From Clostridiales bacterium (GTDB taxonomy: Bacteria > Bacillota_A > Clostridia > Oscillospirales > Acutalibacteraceae): a stretch of DNA of 12,080 nt. The DNA lies in assembly GCA_009774735.1 (NCBI GenBank), contig VSOH01000032.1, forward strand, positions 1-12,080, given 5' to 3'. Under the pieces are notes generated by a model that was not told the DNA's origin, did no database searches, and worked only from the letters and a program-made list of their open reading frames with translations. The position numbers and the translations under genes were made by a program. Each line of letters opens with the position of its first letter. The stretch's first letter is position 1. Shown here piece after piece: positions 1-6,903 of this stretch.

Positions 1-457
1 CATCACTTGTAGTACATGCATCAAAGCCGCCGATTTTATAAACGAGATTATTAAGCCTTGCAGCAACGCCCTTAATCATAGAACCGGATTTGCCGTACTC
101 ACTTGCCTTTGGTTCAAGATTGCTGATATCAACCACATTAAGTGAATGACCCTCGCTTTTTTCATTGATAACAGAGTTTTCACTTTTTGCAGCAACTGCA
201 ATAGCATCAAGATTAATAGATGCTGCAAGCACCTTGCCGTTATTGTGGTCAGTGTGATTTCCGCATATCTCTGTTCTGCCCGGAGCACTTAAAACAATAA
301 CGTCCCTGTCATCATCAAACTGCTCGATAAATTTTTTTGCAGTTCTTATGTAGCGCGGCTTCTGCTCTCTGACAGCCTCGTCAGTAACATAAACCCTTTT
401 TAAGCTGCTGTCAAGCTCACCGCATTCTAACATTCTGATTAATTCGCTCGCTTTCAT
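1..457 (-). CDS. galK: Galactokinase-like GHMP kinase, N-terminal 152 residues (runs off the left edge)
   Basis: This is the first part of a GHMP-family sugar kinase, most like the clostridial form of galactokinase, which phosphorylates galactose with ATP in the cytoplasm (Leloir pathway). The substrate-binding signature is visible at residues 58-74, APGRTEICGNHTDHNNG, equivalent to the GRxNxIGEHTDY motif of classical galactokinases. It is followed by KVLAASINLD, a sequence typical of this subgroup. The ATP-binding GHMP motif and the C-terminal motif would lie beyond position 1 and cannot be checked. The ATG at 455-457 has a good SD (AAAGGAGAGA, 461-470). It starts 18 bp after the stop of the upstream membrane-protein gene, so it is probably the seventh gene of the aromatic operon transcript. 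Family assignment is strong. The exact sugar is inferred, since a related anomeric sugar kinase cannot be excluded from the N-terminus alone. Confidence 0.85.
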   Translation of the reverse strand, partial: MKASELIRMLECGELDSSLKRVYVTDEAVREQKPRYIRTAKKFIEQFDDDRDVIVLSAPGRTEICGNHTDHNNGKVLAASINLDAIAVAAKSENSVINEKSEGHSLNVVDISNLEPKASEYGKSGSMIKGVAARLNNLVYKIGGFDACTTSD

Positions 458-475
458 AATTCTCTCCTTTTGCAA

Positions 476-1246
476 TTATAAAACTATTTTATATTTTTCC
501 TTCTCGGAATAAATTAACAGTGTCTGATTCATTTGCTTTGACTTGATTCCATAGAAAATATTAAATGTCATGATTGATATACCGGTAAATGCAACGATAA
601 TCATCAATAATACAATAAACTGAACTGAAAACGGGTTATAAATTGTTGAACCGATTTTAGTATAAATATATAATCTCGGAGCAAGACCCAACAGACTCAG
701 CAGCGTATAATAGACAAAATCATACTTCATTGAACCGTAATACTTTGAAACCATACCAAGCGGGATTGACGGCACAAGTCTTGAAACGAAAAGCACATAC
801 GGATTACCATTTCCTTTAAACTGAATCCATTCCTTGACAAACCGGAGCTGCTTGATACCGAGTATCATACCCGTCCATCCGCCGCCGATAAACTTGCCCT
901 CAAAATACTTCACCGTAAAGAAAAATGTACAGAATAATACATTTATAATAACCGCCTGCGTCATCGGGAAAACAATGCCTGATATTACACAAAGAAAGCC
1001 CATAGGTATTGGAAGCTGGCATTTTGCAATATAAAGAGCAAAAATACAAAGTACAATTTCAACATTGGAATCAAGCTGCACAATAGCATCATCAATCTGA
1101 TTCAGCCAGCTGATCAATGTGTCAAATCTGACTTCAAGCCTTGCGTGATTGTAAAGCACAACGGAAAGGAACACCAATAATCCTGCCATAACAAGCATTA
1201 CTACTGTAGATATTAAATTTGTTCTATGGCGTTTTTGCTGTCTCAC
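476..1246 (-). CDS. TVP38/DedA-type (SNARE-associated, VTT domain) membrane protein
   Basis: This 256-residue polytopic membrane protein belongs to the SNARE-associated/VTT (TVP38, TMEM64, DedA) superfamily. Some members act in membrane homeostasis or phospholipid flipping; the substrate here is unknown. A basic N-terminus (RQQKRHR) precedes a first membrane helix at about residues 11-32. Further hydrophobic segments lie at about 62-75, 79-113, 176-198 and 207-233. The family core is seen at about 152-174, FVSRLVPSIPLGMVSKYYGS, with the conserved Arg and proline-rich re-entrant segment, followed by the small-residue pattern ARLYIYTKIGS-like at 189-200. The start is GTG (1244-1246) with a weak GGGGA upstream; the ATG just before it (1252-1254) hits a stop after three codons. 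It starts 20 bp after the pheA stop and is followed 18 bp later by the galactokinase gene. A link to aromatic synthesis is positional only. Confidence 0.8.
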   Translation of the reverse strand: MRQQKRHRTNLISTVVMLVMAGLLVFLSVVLYNHARLEVRFDTLISWLNQIDDAIVQLDSNVEIVLCIFALYIAKCQLPIPMGFLCVISGIVFPMTQAVIINVLFCTFFFTVKYFEGKFIGGGWTGMILGIKQLRFVKEWIQFKGNGNPYVLFVSRLVPSIPLGMVSKYYGSMKYDFVYYTLLSLLGLAPRLYIYTKIGSTIYNPFSVQFIVLLMIIVAFTGISIMTFNIFYGIKSKQMNQTLLIYSEKEKYKIVL

Positions 1247-1266
1247 AAATTCATCCCCGTAAAATA

Positions 1267-2397
1267 TTATCCCTCATTGAAATTGCCTAAAAATTCAAAT
1301 TCCGGCAGTTCGTCATACAATGCACACATTAAATCAAGTGCAGACTGCTGTTTAACACTGCCTGACACATCCACATAAAAGTGGTAATTGAAATTTTCAT
1401 TTTCAATCGGTCTTGACTCGAGCTTTGTCAAATTCAGACCTGCCATTGAAAATCTGCCCAGAACTCTGTAAAGTGAGCCTGTTTTGTCTGCAATTGAAAA
1501 GATTAACGAAATCTTATTGGCATCACTGCTGATAACCAGCTTTTTGGAAATAACAATAAATCTTGTTCTGTTGTTATTATTATTCTGAACATTTCTTTTT
1601 AATATTTTCAGCCCGTATTTTTTTGCCGCAAATTCAGAACAGATTACACCAATATCTCTTTTTGATGAATTTGCAACATACTCGGCAGCCGCAGCAGTAT
1701 TTGAAAAATTGATGCCTGTAAAATCAAAATTTTTCAGAAAATTACCGCACTGTGACAATGCCTGAGGATGAGAATAAACATTTGTAATATTCTCATAAGC
1801 TGTCCCCTCTTTAGCACAAAGACAATGCTCAATCTTTAAATCATATGCACCAACAACATAAAATCTGTATTTCATTATCAAATCATATGACTCGTGCACA
1901 GAGCCTGCGGTTGAATTTTCAACAGGAATTACACCATATATTGCCTCGCCCTTATTTACAGCCTCAAACACATCCTCAAACTGCTTGTAATATTTAACAG
2001 GTGAATCAGGGAACAGCGTATTTGCAGTAATTCCGCTGTAAGCACCGTCAACGCCCTGACAGGCAACAGGTGCACCATTTGCAGTCAGCTTGCCGTCAAT
2101 CTGTGATTTTTCAACAAGCTCTCTGAGCTCCTTGCCGCCACCGATTATTTTGTGCTGAAGTGCCCTTGAAGCATCCATGGTTGCAGAGAAAACAGTTTTT
2201 ATCGTTTCGCCCTGTTCGCCGCACTTTGCAGCTACGTTGTTCAATATTTCCTGCTCACGCTCTTCATTTAAAACAGGAATACCTCTTTCGACCTTATACT
2301 GAGCAACCTTTTCAGATATACTCATTCTCTTTAATAAAAGAGGTATAAGCTCACTGTCTATTTTATCAATTTCATTTCTGAGTTCTAATAAATCCAT
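1267..2397 (-). CDS. pheA: Bifunctional chorismate mutase / prephenate dehydratase (P-protein) with ACT domain
   Basis: This 376-residue cytoplasmic enzyme converts chorismate to prephenate and then to phenylpyruvate, the committed route to phenylalanine. Residues 1-85 form an AroQ-type chorismate mutase; R7, R24, K35, R47, E48, S77 and Q81 match the E. coli active-site set by position, with N44 where E. coli has D48. The prephenate dehydratase domain spans about 110-285, with VENS at 159-162, SHPQALSQC at 209-217 and the catalytic TRF motif at 278-280. An ACT domain follows (about 295-370) with GSL at 307-309 and ESRP at 327-330, the phenylalanine-binding signature that normally gives feedback inhibition. 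An odd run of five asparagines (272-276) sits two residues before TRF. The gene follows aroC by 19 bp, with a modest SD (AAAAAGGA). Length and domain order are typical of the family. Confidence 0.96.
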   Translation of the reverse strand: MDLLELRNEIDKIDSELIPLLLKRMSISEKVAQYKVERGIPVLNEEREQEILNNVAAKCGEQGETIKTVFSATMDASRALQHKIIGGGKELRELVEKSQIDGKLTANGAPVACQGVDGAYSGITANTLFPDSPVKYYKQFEDVFEAVNKGEAIYGVIPVENSTAGSVHESYDLIMKYRFYVVGAYDLKIEHCLCAKEGTAYENITNVYSHPQALSQCGNFLKNFDFTGINFSNTAAAAEYVANSSKRDIGVICSEFAAKKYGLKILKRNVQNNNNNRTRFIVISKKLVISSDANKISLIFSIADKTGSLYRVLGRFSMAGLNLTKLESRPIENENFNYHFYVDVSGSVKQQSALDLMCALYDELPEFEFLGNFNEG

Positions 2398-2416
2398 TTA
2401 TATTAATAATCCTTTT

Positions 2417-3490
2417 TTACATCATTAAATCAAGCAGCCCGAATGCAACCGCTGCTTCAATAACAGGTACTGCACGAGGGACAATGCAGGGATCGTGACG
2501 ACCTTTAATAACAAGCTCCTCATCTGTCATGGTCTGCAGATTTACACTTTTCTGCGGTTTTGAGATTGATGGTGTGGGCTTTATTGCCACACTAAGTACA
2601 ATCGGAGCACCTGACGTCATACCGCCGAGAACACCGCCGTTGTTGTTGCCATTCAGCACGACTCTGCCGTCCTTAACCGAATAGGTATCATTAGCCTGCG
2701 AGCCTGTCATTTCTGCAAAATCAAAGCCTGCACCAAACTGCACACCCTTAACGGCAGGAACACCGAAAAGGATTGAACTTAAATGACTTTCTACTGTTGA
2801 AAAAATATTTGCACCTATACCTATCGGCATACCCACAGCAGCACATTCAATAATACCGCCGATACTGTCACAGTCCATTCTTGCCTTCTCAACCTCAGCT
2901 CTCATAAGCTCCTCAGCATGATCTGAAATAACCGAAAATGCGCTTGATGAGAGCTTTTCCATAAGCTCTGCACTTATGTTATTTTTATCAAACATATCAT
3001 CCTTGGCACTGCCTATTTTCGCAATATGGGCACCTACTGTTACTCCCTGCTGAACTAAAATCTGCTTTGCCACTGCACCTGCAAAAACAAGCGGTGCAGT
3101 AAGCCTGCCGCTGAAGTGACCGCCACCGCGGATATCATTGTTGCCGCCGTATTTAACAAAGGCAGGATAATCACTGTGTGAAGGTCTGGGAACTGTCATT
3201 AAATTTGAATAATCACCGCTTTTTGTATTTGTATTTTCAATCACCATAGCAAGCGGTGCGCCTGTTGTAACATCATTAAGAACGCCTGACAAAATGTGCG
3301 GTATATCCTTTTCAAGCCTTGGCGTAGCGGTTTTGTCCTTGCCCGGTGCACGTCTTGACATATCAAGATATATTTTATCCATATCAAGCTGCATGCCGCT
3401 CGGCAGACCGTCAATAACACAGCCGATTGCCTCGCCGTGGCTTTCACCGAATATGGAAAGCTTTAAATTTTTTCCGAAATCAGAAGACAT
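2417..3490 (-). CDS. aroC: Chorismate synthase
   Basis: This 357-residue enzyme converts 5-enolpyruvylshikimate-3-phosphate to chorismate, the last step of the shikimate pathway, using reduced FMN. Conserved blocks run in order: GESHG (15-19), RRAPGKDKTATPR (46-58), PRPSHSDYPAF (101-111), DIRGGGHFSGRLTAP (119-133), FGAGF (252-256), GGVLGGMTSGAP (285-296) and GRHDPCIVPRA (330-340). The residues expected to bind FMN and to act as general acids (the two histidines in GESHG and GGGH) are present. The reading frame is open to 3523, but the start at 3488-3490 is preferred: MSSDFG is the usual N-terminus and GGAGG stands 8 bases upstream. The 11-base overlap with the end of aroA places the SD inside aroA, which suggests translational coupling. 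Nothing is missing or truncated. Confidence 0.97.
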   Translation of the reverse strand: MSSDFGKNLKLSIFGESHGEAIGCVIDGLPSGMQLDMDKIYLDMSRRAPGKDKTATPRLEKDIPHILSGVLNDVTTGAPLAMVIENTNTKSGDYSNLMTVPRPSHSDYPAFVKYGGNNDIRGGGHFSGRLTAPLVFAGAVAKQILVQQGVTVGAHIAKIGSAKDDMFDKNNISAELMEKLSSSAFSVISDHAEELMRAEVEKARMDCDSIGGIIECAAVGMPIGIGANIFSTVESHLSSILFGVPAVKGVQFGAGFDFAEMTGSQANDTYSVKDGRVVLNGNNNGGVLGGMTSGAPIVLSVAIKPTPSISKPQKSVNLQTMTDEELVIKGRHDPCIVPRAVPVIEAAVAFGLLDLMM

Positions 3491-4682
3491 TTGCTCTACC
3501 TCCAAGCATATTGTAATCTTCAAAAAATCCGGGATATGACTTGTTAATGCTCATTGCATCGTCAATTGTTGTTTTTCCCTTTGCAAACAAGCCTGCAATA
3601 GAAAAAGCCATAACAATTCTATGGTCATTATATCCCTTTAAATCTGAACCTGTTGGTTCATTCCCGCCGTTTATAATTATTCCATCGGGGGTTTCTTCGG
3701 CATCAACGCCCATTGCTTTTAAATTAGTAACTACACTTTCAATTCTGTTTGATTCCTTATATCTGAGCCTTTCAGCACCATAAATAACTGTTTTTCCCTT
3801 TGCAAAAGAGGCAAGCACAGCAATTATCGGCACTAAATCAGGAATATTTTCTGCATTGATATCCGTACCGAAAAGCTCACTTTTTTCTGCTGTTGCAGTG
3901 GTATCATCAAAAGTAACCTTAGCACTGAACTTTCTGAGCACATTTATTATCTCTTTATCACCCTGAGTCGAATTAAAATCCAATCCTTTGACCTTAACCT
4001 TTCCGCCAAGAGCACCTGCAGCAAGGAAAAATGCTGCCTGCGACCAGTCACCCTCAACAGTATAATCAAGCTGTTTAAACTTCTGGTTGCCATGAATCAG
4101 ATAACCAAATTCAGTTTCTGTAACATGAACACCGAAATCAGCCATAACCTTAATCGTCATATCAACATATGGCTTTGACTGAAGCGGTGTTTTCAAAATA
4201 ACGGCACTGTCGCCATTAATATTTGCAAGTGCCATAAGCAATCCTGTAATATACTGACTGCTTACATCACCATTAACCTCATAGCTTCCGTTAGCAAGCC
4301 TTCCTGAAATTTCCAGAGGTAAAAAGCCGTTGCTTTTCACCTGAACATTATGCTTCGGCAAAAGCTCCATATATTCGCCCAAAGTTCTTGAAAGCAGACT
4401 GCCCTCACCAACAAACTTAACATTTTTCCCAAGAGCAGCAGCAACCGGAATCATAAAGCGCATTGTGGAGCCGCTTTCAATGCAGTTGAGTTCTTTTTCA
4501 TCATCCTTCAAAGATTGAAGAACACCAACTGTTGCACGCATATCGTTTGAATTGATGATTGGATTTACTGTTCCGCCCCCTGCGAGAAATGAGCATACCA
4601 AAGCCCTGTGTGCGGCTGATTTAGAGGGAGGTGCAGTGACCTCACCCGATAATATAGAATTTTCAATTTCAACAACACTCAT
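3480..4682 (-). CDS. aroA: 5-enolpyruvylshikimate-3-phosphate (EPSP) synthase
   Basis: This 400-residue enzyme transfers the enolpyruvyl group of PEP to shikimate-3-phosphate, the penultimate step to chorismate and the glyphosate target. Signatures in order are PPSKSAAHRAL (18-28, with K21, S22, R26), ESGSTMRF (69-76), SSQY (141-144), DWSQAAFFLAAGAL (212-225), the catalytic Asp in PDLVPI (281-286), ERLRYKESNRI (304-314), NDHRIVMAFS (352-361) and NKSYPGFF (380-387). The segment equivalent to the E. coli 93-101 PEP/glyphosate loop reads ESGSTMRF, so the position of E. coli Pro101 is Phe76. I believe this ESGST-type loop is usual in clostridia. The frame opens at a TTG (4695-4697), but the ATG at 4680-4682 is preferred because a GGAG lies 9 bases upstream. 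It begins 4 bases after the aroB stop, and its 3' end overlaps aroC by 11 bases. Confidence 0.96.
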   Translation of the reverse strand: MSVVEIENSILSGEVTAPPSKSAAHRALVCSFLAGGGTVNPIINSNDMRATVGVLQSLKDDEKELNCIESGSTMRFMIPVAAALGKNVKFVGEGSLLSRTLGEYMELLPKHNVQVKSNGFLPLEISGRLANGSYEVNGDVSSQYITGLLMALANINGDSAVILKTPLQSKPYVDMTIKVMADFGVHVTETEFGYLIHGNQKFKQLDYTVEGDWSQAAFFLAAGALGGKVKVKGLDFNSTQGDKEIINVLRKFSAKVTFDDTTATAEKSELFGTDINAENIPDLVPIIAVLASFAKGKTVIYGAERLRYKESNRIESVVTNLKAMGVDAEETPDGIIINGGNEPTGSDLKGYNDHRIVMAFSIAGLFAKGKTTIDDAMSINKSYPGFFEDYNMLGGRANVF

Positions 4683-4686
4683 TAAT

Positions 4687-5736
4687 TTATACTCCAAAAA
4701 TTCCGGCTATATCATCATTATTGACAGGGTAAATAAAACTGCTGCCTATTTTGCTCAGCATCACAAATTTCATCACACTGCCTGTTCTTTTTTTATCTGC
4801 ACTCATTGCATCGACTATTTCGCTTACACTGTGTATATCAGAAATTTTCATATTATTCTTTTCAAGCACATTAATAATTCTGTTGGCTGTTCCCTGCTGA
4901 GTTAAACCAAGCTTTTCGCCTACTCTGCTAATCATAACCATACCGATACCCACAGCCTCGCCGTGTGTTACAGTTTCAAAATTCCAAAGTTTTTCAATTG
5001 CGTGACCACAGGTATGACCAAAATTCAGGAGTGCACGCTCGCCGTGCTCCTTCTCATCATTCTCAACCACCTGTCTTTTTATATCGAGGCATTCATAAAT
5101 CATTTCTTCAATAAAATCCTTTGGGTTTTCATTTTCAAGCCGTTCAAAAAGCGAATCGGATTTAATACAGCCCGCCTTGATAACCTCACCCATTCCATCA
5201 GCAAAAAACTGATCACTGAGTGTATCAAGCACATCAGGATCTATAATAACAAGACTTGGCTGATGAAAAGCACCACAGAGATTTTTGCCCTGCGGCAAAT
5301 CGACAGCAGTTTTTCCGCCGACAGATGAATCCACCTGTGAAAGCAGAGAGGTAGGAATCTGCACAAATTTAATGCCACGCAGATAAATCGCAGCGGCAAA
5401 TCCTGCCATATCACCGCAAACACCGCCGCCAAGTGCAACCACTCCGTCTTCACGTGTTAATTGGTGCTCTGCCATAAATTCAACCATTTGGGCAACAGTT
5501 GAAACCTTTTTTGATGCCTCACCCGCTTTAAAAACGAATTCAAAAACCTCATATCCCTGTTTAATCAGTGATTCCTTAATCGACCCACCATAAATCGGAA
5601 ACACATTTGTATCACTTATGAGGGCAATTTTTTTGCATTTTAAAACATCACTTATAAGCTTGCCTGCCTCTGACAGCAAACCTTTTTCTATCAATATATC
5701 ATACTGGTCATTAACCTTAACTGTTAGCTTCTTCAT
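4687..5736 (-). CDS. aroB: 3-dehydroquinate synthase
   Basis: This 349-residue NAD- and metal-dependent cytoplasmic enzyme cyclises DAHP to 3-dehydroquinate, the second step of the shikimate pathway. The nucleotide-binding segment ALGGGVCGDMAGFAAAIYLR is at 101-120, followed by the family hallmark PTSLLSQVDSSVGGKTAVD (128-146). The metal ligands expected from the family are E184 (in GMGEVIK), H241 (in NFGHTCGHAIE, 238-248) and H258 (in THGEAVGIGM); H245 is also conserved. Length is normal. The ATG (5734-5736) overlaps the tyrA stop codon by one base (TAATG), a classic re-initiation arrangement, and aroA follows after only 4 bases. Related sugar-phosphate cyclases such as 2-deoxy-scyllo-inosose synthase share the fold, but the complete motif set and the operon context favour AroB. 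Confidence 0.97.
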   Translation of the reverse strand: MKKLTVKVNDQYDILIEKGLLSEAGKLISDVLKCKKIALISDTNVFPIYGGSIKESLIKQGYEVFEFVFKAGEASKKVSTVAQMVEFMAEHQLTREDGVVALGGGVCGDMAGFAAAIYLRGIKFVQIPTSLLSQVDSSVGGKTAVDLPQGKNLCGAFHQPSLVIIDPDVLDTLSDQFFADGMGEVIKAGCIKSDSLFERLENENPKDFIEEMIYECLDIKRQVVENDEKEHGERALLNFGHTCGHAIEKLWNFETVTHGEAVGIGMVMISRVGEKLGLTQQGTANRIINVLEKNNMKISDIHSVSEIVDAMSADKKRTGSVMKFVMLSKIGSSFIYPVNNDDIAGIFGV

Positions 5737-6563
5737 TAACCGATTTCCTCTTTAATTCTGTTACCCTTTTCCATTAAATCGTGGAGCTGTTTTTCATCGC
5801 TGTTTACAATTGCATATTTGAATTTCATTAAATTTGAAACCAAATCATCAATCTCTCTGACAAGCGGCTCACCATTTGCAATAAACAGCTCTGTCCACAT
5901 ATCAGCATTAATTCTTGCAACACGGCTCACATCACGATAGCTGCCTGCCGAATAACCTGCATGATATGGTGCCAGTGGTGACAACACATACGAGCAAGCA
6001 AGAACGTGAGCAATCTGTGAAGTAAAAGCAATCATTTCGTCGTGATGCTCAGGTGTGGTGACAACTGTGCGAGCAAAGCCCATTTCCTGTGCTAATCCTA
6101 CCAATGCATCTGTTATATATCTTGGCGTTGAAGAAAACGGAGTAAAAATAAAGGATGCTTTATCAAAAAGCGTGTCAAGTGAGTTATCATAACCGCTAAC
6201 CTCACGTCCTGCCATAGGATGACCGCCGACAAAGAAAAAACCGAACTCTTCGTTTTCAAGCTCACTGCAGATTCTTGTTTTAATACCGCAGGAGTCAGTA
6301 ACAATACTGTTTTGCTTAAATAAATTTCTGTTATCTTTGATAAAAGGAACAATTGCATCCGGATAAAAATTTATAATCGTAATATCTGCTTTAGGGATTA
6401 ACTCACCAAGCTCTCCTGTTTCATCAATAGCACCGTCATCAAATGCACGCTGTGAAACAGACTCTGTTCTGTTCCAACCCATAATATGATGCTTTGTATT
6501 TTTTTTCAATGTTTTTGCAAGACTGGCACCAATAAGACCCAGACCGACAATCAATATATTCAT
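5736..6563 (-). CDS. tyrA: Prephenate (or arogenate) dehydrogenase
   Basis: This 275-residue cytoplasmic NAD(P)-dependent dehydrogenase oxidatively decarboxylates prephenate to 4-hydroxyphenylpyruvate (or arogenate to tyrosine) in the tyrosine branch. The N-terminal Rossmann motif is ILIVGLGLIGASLA (3-16; G7, G9, G12). HPMAGRE lies at 115-121. The catalytic region is HHDEMIAFTSQIAH (173-186), whose final His fits the catalytic histidine of TyrA enzymes, and GSYRDVSRVA (207-216) carries the substrate-binding Arg. There is no fused chorismate mutase and no ACT domain, so it is a minimal single-domain form. The frame is open to 6623, but the start at 6561-6563 is chosen because the Rossmann strand begins there, GGAAG stands 8 bases upstream, and the predicted transcription start (about 6588) lies inside the longer frame. 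It is the first gene of the operon. Prephenate versus arogenate preference cannot be read from the sequence. Confidence 0.94.
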   Translation of the reverse strand: MNILIVGLGLIGASLAKTLKKNTKHHIMGWNRTESVSQRAFDDGAIDETGELGELIPKADITIINFYPDAIVPFIKDNRNLFKQNSIVTDSCGIKTRICSELENEEFGFFFVGGHPMAGREVSGYDNSLDTLFDKASFIFTPFSSTPRYITDALVGLAQEMGFARTVVTTPEHHDEMIAFTSQIAHVLACSYVLSPLAPYHAGYSAGSYRDVSRVARINADMWTELFIANGEPLVREIDDLVSNLMKFKYAIVNSDEKQLHDLMEKGNRIKEEIG

Positions 6564-6594
6564 AAGCCGCACTTCCACTAATATAATCATTAAT

Positions 6595-6623
6595 ATAATA
6601 ATATATAACTTATAATAAGTCAA
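6595..6623 (-). promoter_or_regulatory. Sigma-A type promoter of the aromatic operon
   Basis: On the minus strand TTGACT (6618-6623) and TATTAT (6595-6600) are separated by exactly 17 bases, each a 5/6 match to consensus. Transcription would begin near 6588, giving a leader of only about 25 bases before tyrA. That leaves no room for a T-box or attenuator. A second TATAAT-like box at 6641-6646 lacks a convincing -35. Confidence 0.7.
6608..6620. repeat. Inverted repeat overlapping the aromatic operon -35 box
   Basis: ACTTATAATAAGT is a perfect 6+1+6 palindrome lying across the spacer and the first part of the -35 hexamer of the tyrA promoter. This is where a repressor of the operon could bind. 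The surrounding DNA is very AT-rich, so such a palindrome can also arise by chance. Confidence 0.35.
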
Positions 6624-6688
6624 ATAACAAAATTGTTAAAATTATATCATTTTGTGTTAAAAGATATGAGAAGTATGTTTATTGACAT

Positions 6689-6717
6689 AAAAAAACACCC
6701 CGACAAAAGTCGGGGTG
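6689..6717 (-). terminator. Intrinsic terminator ending the large-protein/small-peptide transcript
   Basis: A perfect 9-bp stem (6696-6704 with 6709-6717, CACCCCGAC/GTCGGGGTG) with a 4-base loop is followed, reading the minus strand, by seven T residues (6689-6695). It lies 13 bases after the stop of the 51-residue peptide gene. It separates that unit from the aromatic operon promoter about 65 bp further on. Confidence 0.93.
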
Positions 6718-6729
6718 CTGAATTAATTA

Positions 6730-6885
6730 TTATTCAAAGTAATCTGCGAACGGATCAAATTCATCTCCGCCTTCAAGGCTTCCGCCTCCTGTATTACCGC
6801 CTGTTGCACTTGTTGTAACAACGTCATTCGGAGGTAAAACATAATTACGAACAATCATTTCCGGTTCTTCATAAAACTTCTTCAT
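6730..6885 (-). CDS. Small acidic glycine-rich peptide (51 residues), function unknown
   Basis: A 51-codon gene begins 18 bp after the stop of the 1622-residue exported protein. It has an unusually strong SD (AAAGGAGGG, 6895-6903) 9 bases before its ATG, and the terminator follows its stop. That context makes translation likely. The peptide has three parts: a leader-like start with K2, K3, Y5, P8 and M10 (MKKFYEEPEMIVRNYVLPP, 1-19); a DVVTTS block (21-26) leading into a Gly/Thr/Ser linker with GG pairs at 29-30, 33-35 and 39-40; and an acidic aromatic tail, DEFDPFADYFE (41-51). It has 10 acidic and 3 basic residues, no cysteine, no signal peptide and no membrane segment. The Y-x-x-P-x-hydrophobic start resembles recognition sequences of some RiPP leaders, but no maturation or export gene is present. 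I do not recognise a named family. It could be a partner or regulator of the upstream protein or a peptide precursor. Confidence 0.75.
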   Translation of the reverse strand: MKKFYEEPEMIVRNYVLPPNDVVTTSATGGNTGGGSLEGGDEFDPFADYFE

Positions 6886-6903
6886 AATTTGTAACCCTCC
6901 TTT

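Noticed and set aside
3491..3523. Longer N-terminus for AroC
   Set aside because: The extra 11 residues are not part of the family, and the SD GGAGG lies inside this extension, directly serving the ATG at 3490.
4552..4905. 117-codon plus-strand frame across the aroA/aroB junction
   Set aside because: It is antisense to two conserved enzymes, with no recognisable domain and no promoter or SD.
6564..6623. Longer N-terminus for TyrA
   Set aside because: The extension would contain the promoter -35 region and precede the Rossmann start; the predicted transcript begins downstream of the upper ATG.
6564..6690. T-box or tyrosine attenuator before tyrA
   Set aside because: No T-box sequence, specifier stem or terminator/antiterminator was found between the predicted start and tyrA; the only hairpin terminator belongs to the upstream unit.
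6633..6818. Plus-strand frame across the intergenic region
   Set aside because: It runs through the terminator hairpin and antisense to the 51-residue peptide gene; no SD. The minus-strand reading fits all signals.
6730..6885. Calling the 51-residue peptide a lasso peptide or other named RiPP precursor
   Set aside because: Only the YxxP-like leader fragment fits. No leader peptidase, cyclase, recognition-domain or transporter gene is present, and the core has no characteristic ring-forming arrangement that I can defend.
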